A stretch of 64,000 bases of DNA. Origin: CAAFZY01 sp964410325 (GTDB lineage: Bacteria; Pseudomonadota; Alphaproteobacteria; RF32; CAG-239). A program made the position numbers and the translations under genes. The stretch covers positions 1-64,000 of the forward strand of contig CAYPFN010000001.1 in the NCBI GenBank assembly GCA_964410325.1, in the 5' to 3' direction. The notes under the pieces were generated by a model. That model saw only the letters and a list, made by a program, of their open reading frames with translations. It did no database searches and was not told the origin of the DNA. This document shows positions 32,258 to 39,953 of the stretch, one piece after another. Every line of letters starts with the position of its first letter. Within the stretch, counting starts at the first letter, position 1.

Positions 32258-32650
32258 ATGGCTAAAGCAGTAACACAACGTGTTAAGAAAAAAGAAAAAA
32301 AGAATATCACTTCAGGCGTTGCCCACGTGAATTCTACATTTAATAATACCAGAGTAACAATTACCGATGCTCAGGGCAATACGGTTGCTTGGTCGACGGC
32401 CGGAGCTCAAGGGTTTAAAGGTTCGCGTAAATCTACCCCGTATGCTGCTCAAGTTGCCGCTGAAGAGGCTGGCAAGAAGGCTCAGGAAAATGGTATGAAA
32501 ACTCTGGAGGTTGAAGTTAAAGGGCCGGGCTCAGGCAGAGAATCGGCAATCAGAGCTTTGCAGGTTGTTGGGTTTACAATCACTTCAATTCGTGATGTTA
32601 CCCCGATTCCACATAATGGCTGCCGTTTGAGAAAGAGACGTCGCGTTTAA
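32258..32650 (+). CDS. rpsK: Ribosomal protein uS11
   Basis: A 130-residue 30S platform protein. HVNSTFNNTRVTITDAQGN, AWSTAGAQGFKGSRKSTPYA and VTPIPHNGCRLRKRRRV are diagnostic. No rpsD follows, consistent with alphaproteobacterial order. Confidence 0.97.
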   Translation: MAKAVTQRVKKKEKKNITSGVAHVNSTFNNTRVTITDAQGNTVAWSTAGAQGFKGSRKSTPYAAQVAAEEAGKKAQENGMKTLEVEVKGPGSGRESAIRALQVVGFTITSIRDVTPIPHNGCRLRKRRRV

Positions 32651-32664
32651 GATAAGTTTTGACA

Positions 32665-32688
32665 GGCGGAGGTTTTTGAATCTCCGCC
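32665..32688 (+). terminator. Attenuator-like hairpin between rpsK and rpoA
   Basis: GGCGGAG and CTCCGCC form a 7-bp GC-rich stem with a 10-nt loop. A T-rich stretch follows about 9 nt later (TTTTTTAA) and the rpoA GTG lies 55 bp downstream. It could reduce read-through and set the S11 to RpoA ratio. Confidence 0.55.
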
Positions 32689-32743
32689 GCTTCAATGTTT
32701 TTTAATATATATGCATATATAACTTAGAAAAGAGGGTATACCG

Positions 32744-33754
32744 GTGATTCAGAAGAATTGGCAAGAACTTATTAAACCAACTAATTTAGAAATTACTTCC
32801 GGCGAAAGCGGTAATAAGGCTAAAATAGTGGTTGAACCCCTAGAGAGAGGTTTTGGTCTGACTTTGGGCAATGCTTTGCGCAGAGTCTTGCTTTCATCTT
32901 TACAGGGCGGCGCGGTAACGGCTATCAAAATTGACGGCGTGCTGCATGAATTTTCAGTTATTCCGGGTGTCCGCGAAGATGTTACGGACATTGTCCTGAA
33001 TGTTAAAGGGTTGGCGGTTGCTGTGCACAGCGAAGGTCAGAAAATGATGACCTTGAAAGCTGAAGGTCCCTGTACGGTGACGGCAGCTATGATTGAAACA
33101 GGACATGATGTTGAAATTATGAATCCGGATCATGTTATCTGTAATTTGGATGCTGGTGCTAAGATTTCCATGGAACTAACAGTTGATACAGGCAAAGGTT
33201 ATGTCCCGGCTTATCAAAATAAGCCGGCAGATGCGCCGATTGGTTTGATTGCTGTTGATGCAATTTATTCTCCGGTTAAAAGAGTTTCTTATAAAGTTGA
33301 TAATACTCGTGTTGGCCAAATTACCGATTATGATAAACTGACATTGGTTGTTGAAACCAACGGTGTTGTTTCTCCGGAAGATGCGGTTGCTTATGCAGCG
33401 CGTATTTTACAGGATCAGCTCAAACCATTTATCAACTTTGACGAACCGGAAAATGAAGTTGAGGATGTTAAAGAAGAACTGCCGTTTAATCGTAATTTGC
33501 TTAAGAAAGTGGAAGAACTTGAACTTTCGGTTCGTTCAGCTAATTGCCTTAAGAATGACAATATCGTTTATATCGGTGATTTGGTACAAAAAACTGAAGC
33601 AGAAATGTTGCGTACGCCGAATTTCGGTCGTAAATCCTTGAATGAGATTAAGGAAGTTTTGGCCAAAATGGGAATTCATCTCGGTATGGAAACTCCGGGT
33701 TGGCCGCCAGAAAATATTGAGGAGTTAATTAAGAAGTGTGACGATCACTTCTAA
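32744..33754 (+). CDS. rpoA: RNA polymerase alpha subunit
   Basis: A 336-residue alpha subunit starting at GTG after AGAGGG. The N-terminal dimerisation domain is typical: VEPLERGFGLTLGNALRRVLL and AIKIDGVLHEFSVIPGVRED. The C-terminal domain that binds UP elements and activators is intact (ELSVRSANCLKNDNIVYIGD; TPNFGRKSLNEIKEVLAKMG). rplQ, its normal partner, does not follow but lies 15.5 kb downstream. Confidence 0.98.
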   Translation: MIQKNWQELIKPTNLEITSGESGNKAKIVVEPLERGFGLTLGNALRRVLLSSLQGGAVTAIKIDGVLHEFSVIPGVREDVTDIVLNVKGLAVAVHSEGQKMMTLKAEGPCTVTAAMIETGHDVEIMNPDHVICNLDAGAKISMELTVDTGKGYVPAYQNKPADAPIGLIAVDAIYSPVKRVSYKVDNTRVGQITDYDKLTLVVETNGVVSPEDAVAYAARILQDQLKPFINFDEPENEVEDVKEELPFNRNLLKKVEELELSVRSANCLKNDNIVYIGDLVQKTEAEMLRTPNFGRKSLNEIKEVLAKMGIHLGMETPGWPPENIEELIKKCDDHF

Positions 33755-33780
33755 AAAGTTTGTATAAAGGTTAACTACTT

Positions 33781-33833
33781 GTAAGCCCTGTTACGATGTG
33801 TACAAAAATAGGTACATGAGTAACGGGGCTTAC
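33781..33833 (+). terminator. Long two-tier hairpin after rpoA
   Basis: GTAAGCCCTGTTAC (33781-33794) pairs with GTAACGGGGCTTAC (33820-33833) over 14 positions with one G-U. The loop contains a second stem, TGTAC/GTACA. No clean T-run follows, so termination may be partial; it may instead protect or process the transcript end. Confidence 0.6.
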
Positions 33834-34282
33834 AGCGTATTTTAAGACATTCTCCAAACTTTAATAAAGAACTTGAGAGAGTTTTTCAGCTTATAAGTTT
33901 TGTTACTTATAATGTCGGTCGGAATAAATCTATATGTTGCTGTGTCTTTTTAGCCTTTGTAGGCGTTAAGATTATTAGAGAATATGATAAAAACATCAAA
34001 TGATTTCACCGAATTTTCTTCAAAATCACAAAGTAGTATTAATGAAGTCATTCTAAACAATACTTTTATGGCTTCGAAAATTCTGGTATGTAAAAATAAT
34101 CTGTTTTTTTTGAAGTATTCTTGTTTTGTCTGCCCTTACTTTTCTTACTTTAGAAGAAAATAGAAAGGTGATTGCCTTGGCAACCAGTTTTTTTCTAGTT
34201 ATAATGGTTAGTTTTACCTTCTAATTATATATTATTAATTTAATAATTTATAAGCCTAAAATAAGGATTTTCAAGCTTGAAA
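33834..34282. other. Gene-free AT-rich region after rpoA
   Basis: No open frame with an SD or recognisable similarity was found on either strand in this stretch. It contains an 8-bp perfect inverted repeat TTATAAGT-TTTGTT-ACTTATAA at 33891-33912 and an AT-rich palindromic patch near 34230. It sits exactly where rplQ would be expected. Confidence 0.5.
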
Positions 34283-34332
34283 TTGACAAAAAAATGTTAT
34301 AATATTAAATTAGTTTAAAATATTAAAGGAGG
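34283..34332 (+). promoter_or_regulatory. Promoter and strong SD for a small gene pair
   Basis: A consensus TTGACA at 34283-34288 is followed by an AT-rich stretch with several -10 choices (TATTAA or TAAATT at 15-17 bp). AAAGGAGGT at 34324-34332 is a near-perfect SD, 6 nt from the ATG at 34339. Confidence 0.5.
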
Positions 34333-34338
34333 TAAAAG

Positions 34339-34587
34339 ATGGAAGTAAAAAAAGTTATAAAAAAAGGTGCTGGTGGCGTTTTGATAAGTGCCGGCTGTGC
34401 ACTTAAATTGGCGGAATGGGGTTTGAGCGCTTCGGAAATTGTTCTGAATGGCGCAAAAAACATGGCTGACAGCTTCGTTAAAGCTCCGGAACTAGGAATT
34501 GGCAAATCAGCTTTTGATGGTGTTAAAAAAGGCGTATCAGGTTTGTCTAAAAAAATTATTCGGATGGGAAAAGGTCTGACAAGATAA
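34339..34587 (+). CDS. Small Gly/Lys-rich amphipathic protein, 82 aa
   Basis: No family recognised. Basic (VKKVIKKGAGG at the start, KKIIRMGKGLTR at the end) with a hydrophobic central helix (VLISAGCALKLAEWGLSA) that could bind a membrane surface. Very strong SD. Its TAA stop shares the A of the next gene's ATG (TAATG), so the two are translationally coupled. The small, basic and coupled layout resembles toxin-antitoxin or peptide-partner pairs, but nothing in the sequence proves this. Confidence 0.65.
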   Translation: MEVKKVIKKGAGGVLISAGCALKLAEWGLSASEIVLNGAKNMADSFVKAPELGIGKSAFDGVKKGVSGLSKKIIRMGKGLTR

Positions 34588-34895
34588 TGGAACGTGAAAA
34601 TGATTATCATGTTATTATTACCCATGAAGGGACTTTGGTTTTTCTGATTAAAAGCCGTTCTCAAGAACCTGAAAGGCCGTTTCTTTTATATGATGGTGGC
34701 AATCATGCCATATTTTATCGCCGTGAAAATGAAACAATAGCGTTTGATTGCTTGAATGAAAAGCTTATTCCGTATTTGCAAAATTCGGATGAGATTGTCG
34801 TGTTTGAACTTGATGATGATATGGAAGATATTTCCCGCGATTATGCTGTGTATATCAAACATGTCAAAAAAAATGTGTTTACGAATGATTTGTAA
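34587..34895 (+). CDS. Small acidic hypothetical protein, 102 aa
   Basis: No family recognised. Mixed alpha/beta pattern with YHVIITHEGTLVFLIKSRS, RPFLLYDGGNHAIFYRR and an acidic segment IVVFELDDDMEDISRDYA near residue 75. It is coupled to the basic 82-residue protein by a 1-base overlap, and the opposite charges would suit a complex. Confidence 0.65.
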   Translation: MERENDYHVIITHEGTLVFLIKSRSQEPERPFLLYDGGNHAIFYRRENETIAFDCLNEKLIPYLQNSDEIVVFELDDDMEDISRDYAVYIKHVKKNVFTNDL

Positions 34896-34913
34896 TTTTA
34901 TAACAATCTCAAA

Positions 34914-35266
34914 GCGCAGATCGCAAATTCCTTGATAGTGGCCGACAGCACAATGTTAGGATGCCAGATTTTGCCGGACAAACGTTAAAGTGTCTTCATT
35001 AAGCGGGGCATCATATTTGCATTTGGCGAATTTGCTCCAGTCATCGGGGGTTAAAACTGGTGTGCTATTAATTGAATAATCCGCTCAGCCAACATATCGG
35101 TATGTTTCAGCTCTTTTTTAGCGTGCTCAGCAAACTCTTCCATGATGAATGTGCGCATTTATCCAGCCGCAACTTTGGCACACCCCAGTATTGATACTTC
35201 GACATAAGCCTTATTTAAGATATGGATAAGTTCGTTTGAATCTGATTTGCTGATTTTTTGAGCCAT
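34914..35266 (-). pseudogene. Decayed ferritin-like diiron protein gene
   Basis: From an ATG at 35266 (MAQKISKSDSNELIHILNKAYVE) the frame meets a TAA after KVAAG. It continues as MRTFIMEEFAEHAKKELKHTDMLAERIIQL; EEFxEHAxxELKHxxMLAxRI is the iron-ligand helix of ferritin-like/DPS-related proteins. A one-base shift then gives STPVLTPDDWSKFAKCKYDAP and FVRQNLAS, another stop, and HCAVGHYQGICD, the start of the next ligand helix. Two in-frame stops, one frameshift and loss of the last helix show an inactive remnant. Confidence 0.75.
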
Positions 35267-35428
35267 TTCTTCTATAGTTTTTCCTCTTATTGTTATATGT
35301 AATTTTCATTTTTCAGATATGTTTGATTTGGTTGAAATCAATGCCAACTAATAAAAAAAATTTTACCAGAGTTTAAGCTTTTTGTTTTACAATCAAGATA
35401 TTATGTTATTCCAGATAAGGAGGAAAAT

Positions 35429-36064
35429 ATGGTTTTGATTGCTCCGAGCATTCTTGCCGCTGATCTTGGACGATTGCGTGAAGAAGTTGAATCGATAGAA
35501 AAAGCGGGCGCTGATATGCTGCATTGTGATATTATGGATGGGCATTATGTGCCTAATATAACCTTTGGATCTGGAGTACTTAAAAGTATTCGCTCTTATA
35601 CAAAGCTTGATTTTGACGTACATTTGATGGTTAAAAATCCAGAAAAAATGCTGGAATGGTTTGTTGATGCAGGCGCAGATATTTTAACCGTGCATGCTGA
35701 AGCCTGCCGGCATCTGGACCGAACACTTGCTGAAATTAAATCGCTTGGTTTACAGAGTGGAGTTTCGCTTAATCCTGCGACATCAGAGGAGGTTTTGGCT
35801 TATGTTTTGGATAAAATTGATTTGGTGTTGGTGATGACGGTTAATCCTGGGTTTGGGGGACAGAATTTTATTCCGGCGCAGCTTGCTAAAATCTCTCGCA
35901 TTAAGGAAATGATTAAGGGGAAGAATATAAAAATTGAGGTTGACGGCGGAATTAACCCGCTGACAGCAGCGGAATGTACGGCAGTCGGCGCAGACATTCT
36001 GGTGGCGGGAACGGCGATTTTTACTGGTAGTGATTATAAAAAAAATATTGCAGCATTGCGCTAA
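35429..36064 (+). CDS. rpe: Ribulose-phosphate 3-epimerase
   Basis: Interconverts ribulose-5-phosphate and xylulose-5-phosphate in the pentose phosphate pathway. A 211-residue TIM barrel with IAPSILAADLGRLREEV, MLHCDIMDGHYVPNITFG (metal ligands His/Asp), DVHLMVKNPE, VLVMTVNPGFGGQNFI and EVDGGINPLTA. AAGGAGG precedes the ATG. Confidence 0.97.
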   Translation: MVLIAPSILAADLGRLREEVESIEKAGADMLHCDIMDGHYVPNITFGSGVLKSIRSYTKLDFDVHLMVKNPEKMLEWFVDAGADILTVHAEACRHLDRTLAEIKSLGLQSGVSLNPATSEEVLAYVLDKIDLVLVMTVNPGFGGQNFIPAQLAKISRIKEMIKGKNIKIEVDGGINPLTAAECTAVGADILVAGTAIFTGSDYKKNIAALR

Positions 36065-36099
36065 GAGCAGCGGTGTAGAGTAATACGAGGAGAGAGATA

Positions 36100-36801
36100 A
36101 TGACAACGGTTATGGTGGTTGAAGATGAAGAAGCGCTGGCTTTGTTGTTAAAATATAATCTGGAAAAGGAAGGGTATAAAGTTATTATCGAATCGCGTGG
36201 CAACAGAGTATTGGGACAGATCGAGAAGTATTGTCCTTCGGTTATATTATTGGACTGGATGTTGCCGGAATTATCGGGGGTGGATATTTGTAAGCTTATT
36301 CGTTCCAAACCTGATATTAAAAATATTCCGATTATCATGTTGACAGCTAAAGGTCAGGAAGAAGATAAAATCAAAGGATTGTCTGCCGGCGCTGACGACT
36401 ATGTCACAAAGCCGTTTTCGGTGCCGGAACTGATGGCGCGGGTTAAGACTAATTTGCGGCGCGCGCCGGAAATTTCAACTGTTAAGGAACTGTCGTTTGA
36501 AGATATTCGTATAGATTTGGTCGAAAAAAAGGTTTTTCGAGGCGAAAATTATGTTCATCTCGGTCCGACGGAGTTTAGACTGCTTAAAATGTTGGTGGAA
36601 AGCCCGGGAAAGGTTTTTTCGCGCGAAGAGCTGTTAAAGACAGTATGGGGAGATAATATTTATGTGGAATCACGTACGGTTGATGTGCATATTCGGCGTT
36701 TGCGCAAATCTTTAAATGAGTATGGTCCGGATTACATACGCACGGTGCGGGCAACTGGGTATTCTATGGATAATCATCAGCCAAATGACGAGGAGGCTTA
36801 A
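36100..36801 (+). CDS. phoB: PhoB-type OmpR-family response regulator
   Basis: A receiver domain with acidic pocket VVEDEEALA, phospho-acceptor D52 (VILLDWMLPELSG) and conserved Lys in DDYVTKPFSVPEL. It is followed by a winged-helix DNA-binding domain (GPTEFRLLKMLVESPGKVFS; SRTVDVHIRRLRKSL; IRTVRATGYSM). Sequence and length fit PhoB, the phosphate-starvation regulator. No phoR, phoU or pst gene is adjacent, so the assignment to PhoB rather than a paralogue rests on sequence alone. The cognate kinase must lie outside the window. Confidence 0.85.
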   Translation: MTTVMVVEDEEALALLLKYNLEKEGYKVIIESRGNRVLGQIEKYCPSVILLDWMLPELSGVDICKLIRSKPDIKNIPIIMLTAKGQEEDKIKGLSAGADDYVTKPFSVPELMARVKTNLRRAPEISTVKELSFEDIRIDLVEKKVFRGENYVHLGPTEFRLLKMLVESPGKVFSREELLKTVWGDNIYVESRTVDVHIRRLRKSLNEYGPDYIRTVRATGYSMDNHQPNDEEA

Positions 36802-36997
36802 GAGTTAACCGCTTTTTGTGTCATAAAAATTTTGTTTTATCGGGATTTTTGCTTGAAAATGTTTGCAAACTTACGGCTAAAGGTTTTTTGTAATAAATAA
36901 ATTGAAATTAAGCTTATGTTTTTTGGGAAATTGAAGTGAAAGAGGAAAAAGTTAAAATAAACCTCGCTGTATAAAAGGACAGGGAGTTCTTCTAAAA

Positions 36998-37591
36998 TTA
37001 AAGCGGTTTTCGAGAGTTAAGTGCTAACTGGATGGTGCCGTCATCCATATAATCTAGTTCGGCACCAATTGGGATACCTTGTGCCAAAGTAGTGATTTTA
37101 ACTGGCGCCTCTTTTAACATGCTTAAAAGGTAATGGGTGGTTATTTGTCCGTCTACAGTGGCTGGTAATGCCAAAATTATTTCTTCAACACTTTCGTTTT
37201 TAATACGGTCAGAGAGGTCGGATATGTTTAAGTCTTCCGGTGTTACTCCTTCTAATGCGGAAAGTATGCCGCCTAAAACATGGTATCTGCCTTTATAAAA
37301 CCCGACGCGTTCCATAGCCCATAAATCGGCAACATCTTGTACAATGCACAAAGTTTTGCTGTCGCGGGTGACGGAAGAACATATTGAACAGGGATTTTCC
37401 GTGTCAAAATTACCGCAGATGTCACAGGTTTTAACGTTATCGGCAACATCCTGCAACGCCGCAATCAGTGGCAGGAGCTGCGTGTCGCGTTTTTTTAAAA
37501 GCTGCAGGACAATCCGTCGAGCAGAACGAGTGCCCAATGTCGGAAGCTTGGCAATTGTTTTAATCAGTTTGTCAATTTCTTTTCCAGCCAC
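36998..37591 (-). CDS. recR: RecR: recombination mediator
   Basis: With RecO/RecF it loads RecA at gaps. 197 residues: helix-hairpin-helix LPTLGTRSARRIVLQLL at the start, a four-Cys zinc finger CDICGNFDTENPCSIC near residue 55, and a Toprim domain (LCIVQDVADLWAMERVGFYK). Third gene of the minus-strand ffs-dnaX-ybaB-recR unit, 15 bp after ybaB. Confidence 0.97.
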   Translation of the reverse strand: MAGKEIDKLIKTIAKLPTLGTRSARRIVLQLLKKRDTQLLPLIAALQDVADNVKTCDICGNFDTENPCSICSSVTRDSKTLCIVQDVADLWAMERVGFYKGRYHVLGGILSALEGVTPEDLNISDLSDRIKNESVEEIILALPATVDGQITTHYLLSMLKEAPVKITTLAQGIPIGAELDYMDDGTIQLALNSRKPL

Positions 37592-37606
37592 GATTATTAT
37601 CCTATT

Positions 37607-37927
37607 TTAAAACGGAATTTTTAAACCGCCGAAATTTAAGCCGCCGGTAGCTTCTTTCATGCCTTCTTCCTGCATGGTTTCAATCTTTTGGCGGGCGTCG
37701 TTATAAGCTGCTAAAACCAAATCTTCCAGAACATCGCTTTCATCGGCAATAATTAAAGATTTATCAATAGAAATTTTTTTCATTTCGGATTTGCCGTTAA
37801 GAATTATTTGCACTAGACCGCCGCCACTGGTGCCGGTACGTTCTTCGTCGGCTAAACGATCTTGGGTTTCCTGCATTTTTTTCTGCATCATTTGAGCCTG
37901 TTTCATTAAACCTTGAATATTCATCAT
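37607..37927 (-). CDS. YbaB/EbfC nucleoid-associated protein
   Basis: A 106-residue small DNA-binding protein. The N-terminal amphipathic helix MMNIQGLMKQAQMMQKKMQE and the sheet VQIILNGKSEMKKISIDKSL are typical, as is the C-terminal GGLNFGGLKIPF. It lies between dnaX and recR, 3 bp after dnaX. Confidence 0.94.
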   Translation of the reverse strand: MMNIQGLMKQAQMMQKKMQETQDRLADEERTGTSGGGLVQIILNGKSEMKKISIDKSLIIADESDVLEDLVLAAYNDARQKIETMQEEGMKEATGGLNFGGLKIPF

Positions 37928-37930
37928 TGC

Positions 37931-39733
37931 TTATTCTTCCTCATCTTCGGTTGGAGTTATAATTTCATTATCCGAATCGTCTTTTTCCAAAGATTCGGAT
38001 GGATTGTATTTGCGTGTTAAGGTGTCAATCCGAGCACCTTTAAACTCGCTTAAAATAGCTTTAACAAGCGGATATTCGGAAATGTCGCGCTTATCTTGTT
38101 CCAATGCGGCTTTTTCTTTATCGGCTAGCGTTTCGCCTAATGGGCCGTGGCGAATTTCGATCTGCCAGTTTTGGCCGGTAGCTTCAACTAATGCTTTTTG
38201 TAGATTAAGCATAAAATCTGGCTGGATTTTATCGGAAACGGCCATTTTGAGATGCTTGTTGCCGAATTCTTCAATTGAAACATCGTTTTTTAGGGTGTAA
38301 AGCAAAAGTAGCTTTTTATGTTCTTCCAGATAAGCGGTAAATTCTTCAATACGAGAGAAAGGGTAATTGCCGGCCGGTGGTATTGCTGCTTGAGTAGCAT
38401 TAGTTGCTGTGGTGATATTTAATATGGTTGTTGAAGTCGATGGCGCTTCATTTAATGTCATCAAGGGGGATGGTTCGGATGCTTGTGACGCCGCCGGCGA
38501 ACGAAGGACAGAAGTTTCTTGAATGGGAGAAACTACAGGTTTTATGTTTATGGTGAAATCAGAGTTTTTTTTTATATCATTTAAAATTTCGACTGGTGTC
38601 GGTAGATTGGCTGAATATGCCACACGGATTAGAATCATCTCCAGAGCGTCAAGTGCGGCAGGCGTTCCGTTTAATTCGCTTAAACCTTTTATCAGCATTT
38701 GCCACATGCGGGATAGGACGGCGATAGAAAGACTTCCCGATAACTTTTCACATAAGCCTCGTTCATTTTCCCCTAATGTTTCGGCATTTAAAGAGTCTGG
38801 CACGATCTTAACCTTGGCAAGTATGTGGGTAATATTGATTAAATCTTGCAGAATGACAAGCGGATTAGCTCCATTCTTATATTGTTCTGCCAAATTTTTT
38901 AAAACGGCCTGAATATCGCCTTGCACCAGATGCGCAAACAAATCGAGCATGCGCGTGCGATCGGCGAGACCAATCATTTCAATGACGGTTTCGGTTTTGA
39001 TTTTTCCATCGCCTAAGACAATAGCCTGATCAAGCATTGACAGGCCGTCACGGGCGGAGCCGTCAGCGGCACGAGCCACTATTGCAAGCGCTTCTTCATC
39101 AGCCGAAATATTTTCAGCAGTCAAGACCTTATGGAACAGCTTTAGTAGCGTTTCAACAGTTAAACGCTGCAAATCAAAACGTTGGCAGCGAGACAGAATC
39201 GTAACTGGAACTTTGCGAATTTCGGTGGTGGCAAAAATAAATTTTACGTGAGCCGGCGGTTCTTCTAAAGTTTTGAGCAGGGCGTTAAAGGCGCCTTTGG
39301 AAAGCATATGGACTTCGTCAATAATGTAGACTTTGTAACGAGCGTTGGTTGGTTTGTAACGCACGCCGTCTAAAAGCTCACGGATGTCGTCTACGCCAGT
39401 GCGGGAAGCGGCATCCAGTTCCATGACATCAATATGACGGCCGGCGGCAATGGCTTTGCAGTTTTCGCAGACACCGCAAGGACGGATGGTCGGGCAGCCT
39501 TTCCCGTCTAGGCCAGTGCAATTTAAAGCGCGGGCAATCAGACGGGCGGTGGTTGTTTTGCCAACTCCCCTGATTCCAGTTAAAATATAAGCATGATGCA
39601 GACGGTTGTTTTTTATGGCATTGGTCAAAGTTTGCACTAAAGCATTCTGCCCGAGCAAGTCTTCAAAGGTTTGTGGGCGGTACTTACGGGCTAAAACAAC
39701 ATATGGGTTCTGGTTATTTTCTTTTTCAGCCAT
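37931..39733 (-). CDS. dnaX: DnaX: DNA polymerase III tau/gamma subunit
   Basis: The clamp-loader ATPase, 600 residues. Walker A is GIRGVGKTTTARLIARALNC, followed by a zinc module with Cys residues in KGCPTIRPCGVCENCKAI. YKVYIIDEVHMLSKGAFNAL is Walker B; the sensor/arginine-finger region ATTEIRKVPVTILSRCQRFD is intact. The long C-terminal part beyond residue 370 is low-complexity and then an acidic tail, so a full tau form is encoded. I did not see an obvious programmed slippery site. It starts 16 bp after the SRP RNA. Confidence 0.96.
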   Translation of the reverse strand: MAEKENNQNPYVVLARKYRPQTFEDLLGQNALVQTLTNAIKNNRLHHAYILTGIRGVGKTTTARLIARALNCTGLDGKGCPTIRPCGVCENCKAIAAGRHIDVMELDAASRTGVDDIRELLDGVRYKPTNARYKVYIIDEVHMLSKGAFNALLKTLEEPPAHVKFIFATTEIRKVPVTILSRCQRFDLQRLTVETLLKLFHKVLTAENISADEEALAIVARAADGSARDGLSMLDQAIVLGDGKIKTETVIEMIGLADRTRMLDLFAHLVQGDIQAVLKNLAEQYKNGANPLVILQDLINITHILAKVKIVPDSLNAETLGENERGLCEKLSGSLSIAVLSRMWQMLIKGLSELNGTPAALDALEMILIRVAYSANLPTPVEILNDIKKNSDFTINIKPVVSPIQETSVLRSPAASQASEPSPLMTLNEAPSTSTTILNITTATNATQAAIPPAGNYPFSRIEEFTAYLEEHKKLLLLYTLKNDVSIEEFGNKHLKMAVSDKIQPDFMLNLQKALVEATGQNWQIEIRHGPLGETLADKEKAALEQDKRDISEYPLVKAILSEFKGARIDTLTRKYNPSESLEKDDSDNEIITPTEDEEE

Positions 39734-39748
39734 TATTATCTCTAAATA

Positions 39749-39836
39749 GGGCGAAGGGACAAAAACCCCGTTTTATCCGTTACGGCTGCTTTCTTCCGAA
39801 CCTGACCGGGTTGGCGGTAAAATCGACCTTTTGCCC
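39749..39836 (-). ncRNA. ffs: SRP RNA (4.5S-like, small bacterial type)
   Basis: On the minus strand the SRP domain IV core GGTCAGGTTCGGAAGAAAGC AGCC is present: the GGAAG apical tetraloop-type sequence, the symmetric loop GGTCAGG...AGCAGCC and flanking helices. The terminal arms GGGCAAAAGG and CCCTTCGCCC pair with tolerated mismatches. About 88 nt. It partners Ffh in membrane-protein targeting. It lies immediately upstream of dnaX on the same strand. Confidence 0.88.
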
Positions 39837-39953
39837 TTCTTTAAAAGTCTACATTTAATATTGTGAAAATTCCCCACATTTTCAAGCAAAAAATTGAACT
39901 ATCAACATTGTCGACACGCAAGTTTTTAATGGTGGGCGTTTTTAGATGTTTTT

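Noticed and set aside
37931..39733. Programmed frameshift site in dnaX
   Set aside because: No clear A-AAA-AAG type heptamer with a following hairpin was seen at the expected place; the gene reads through to the tau-length product.
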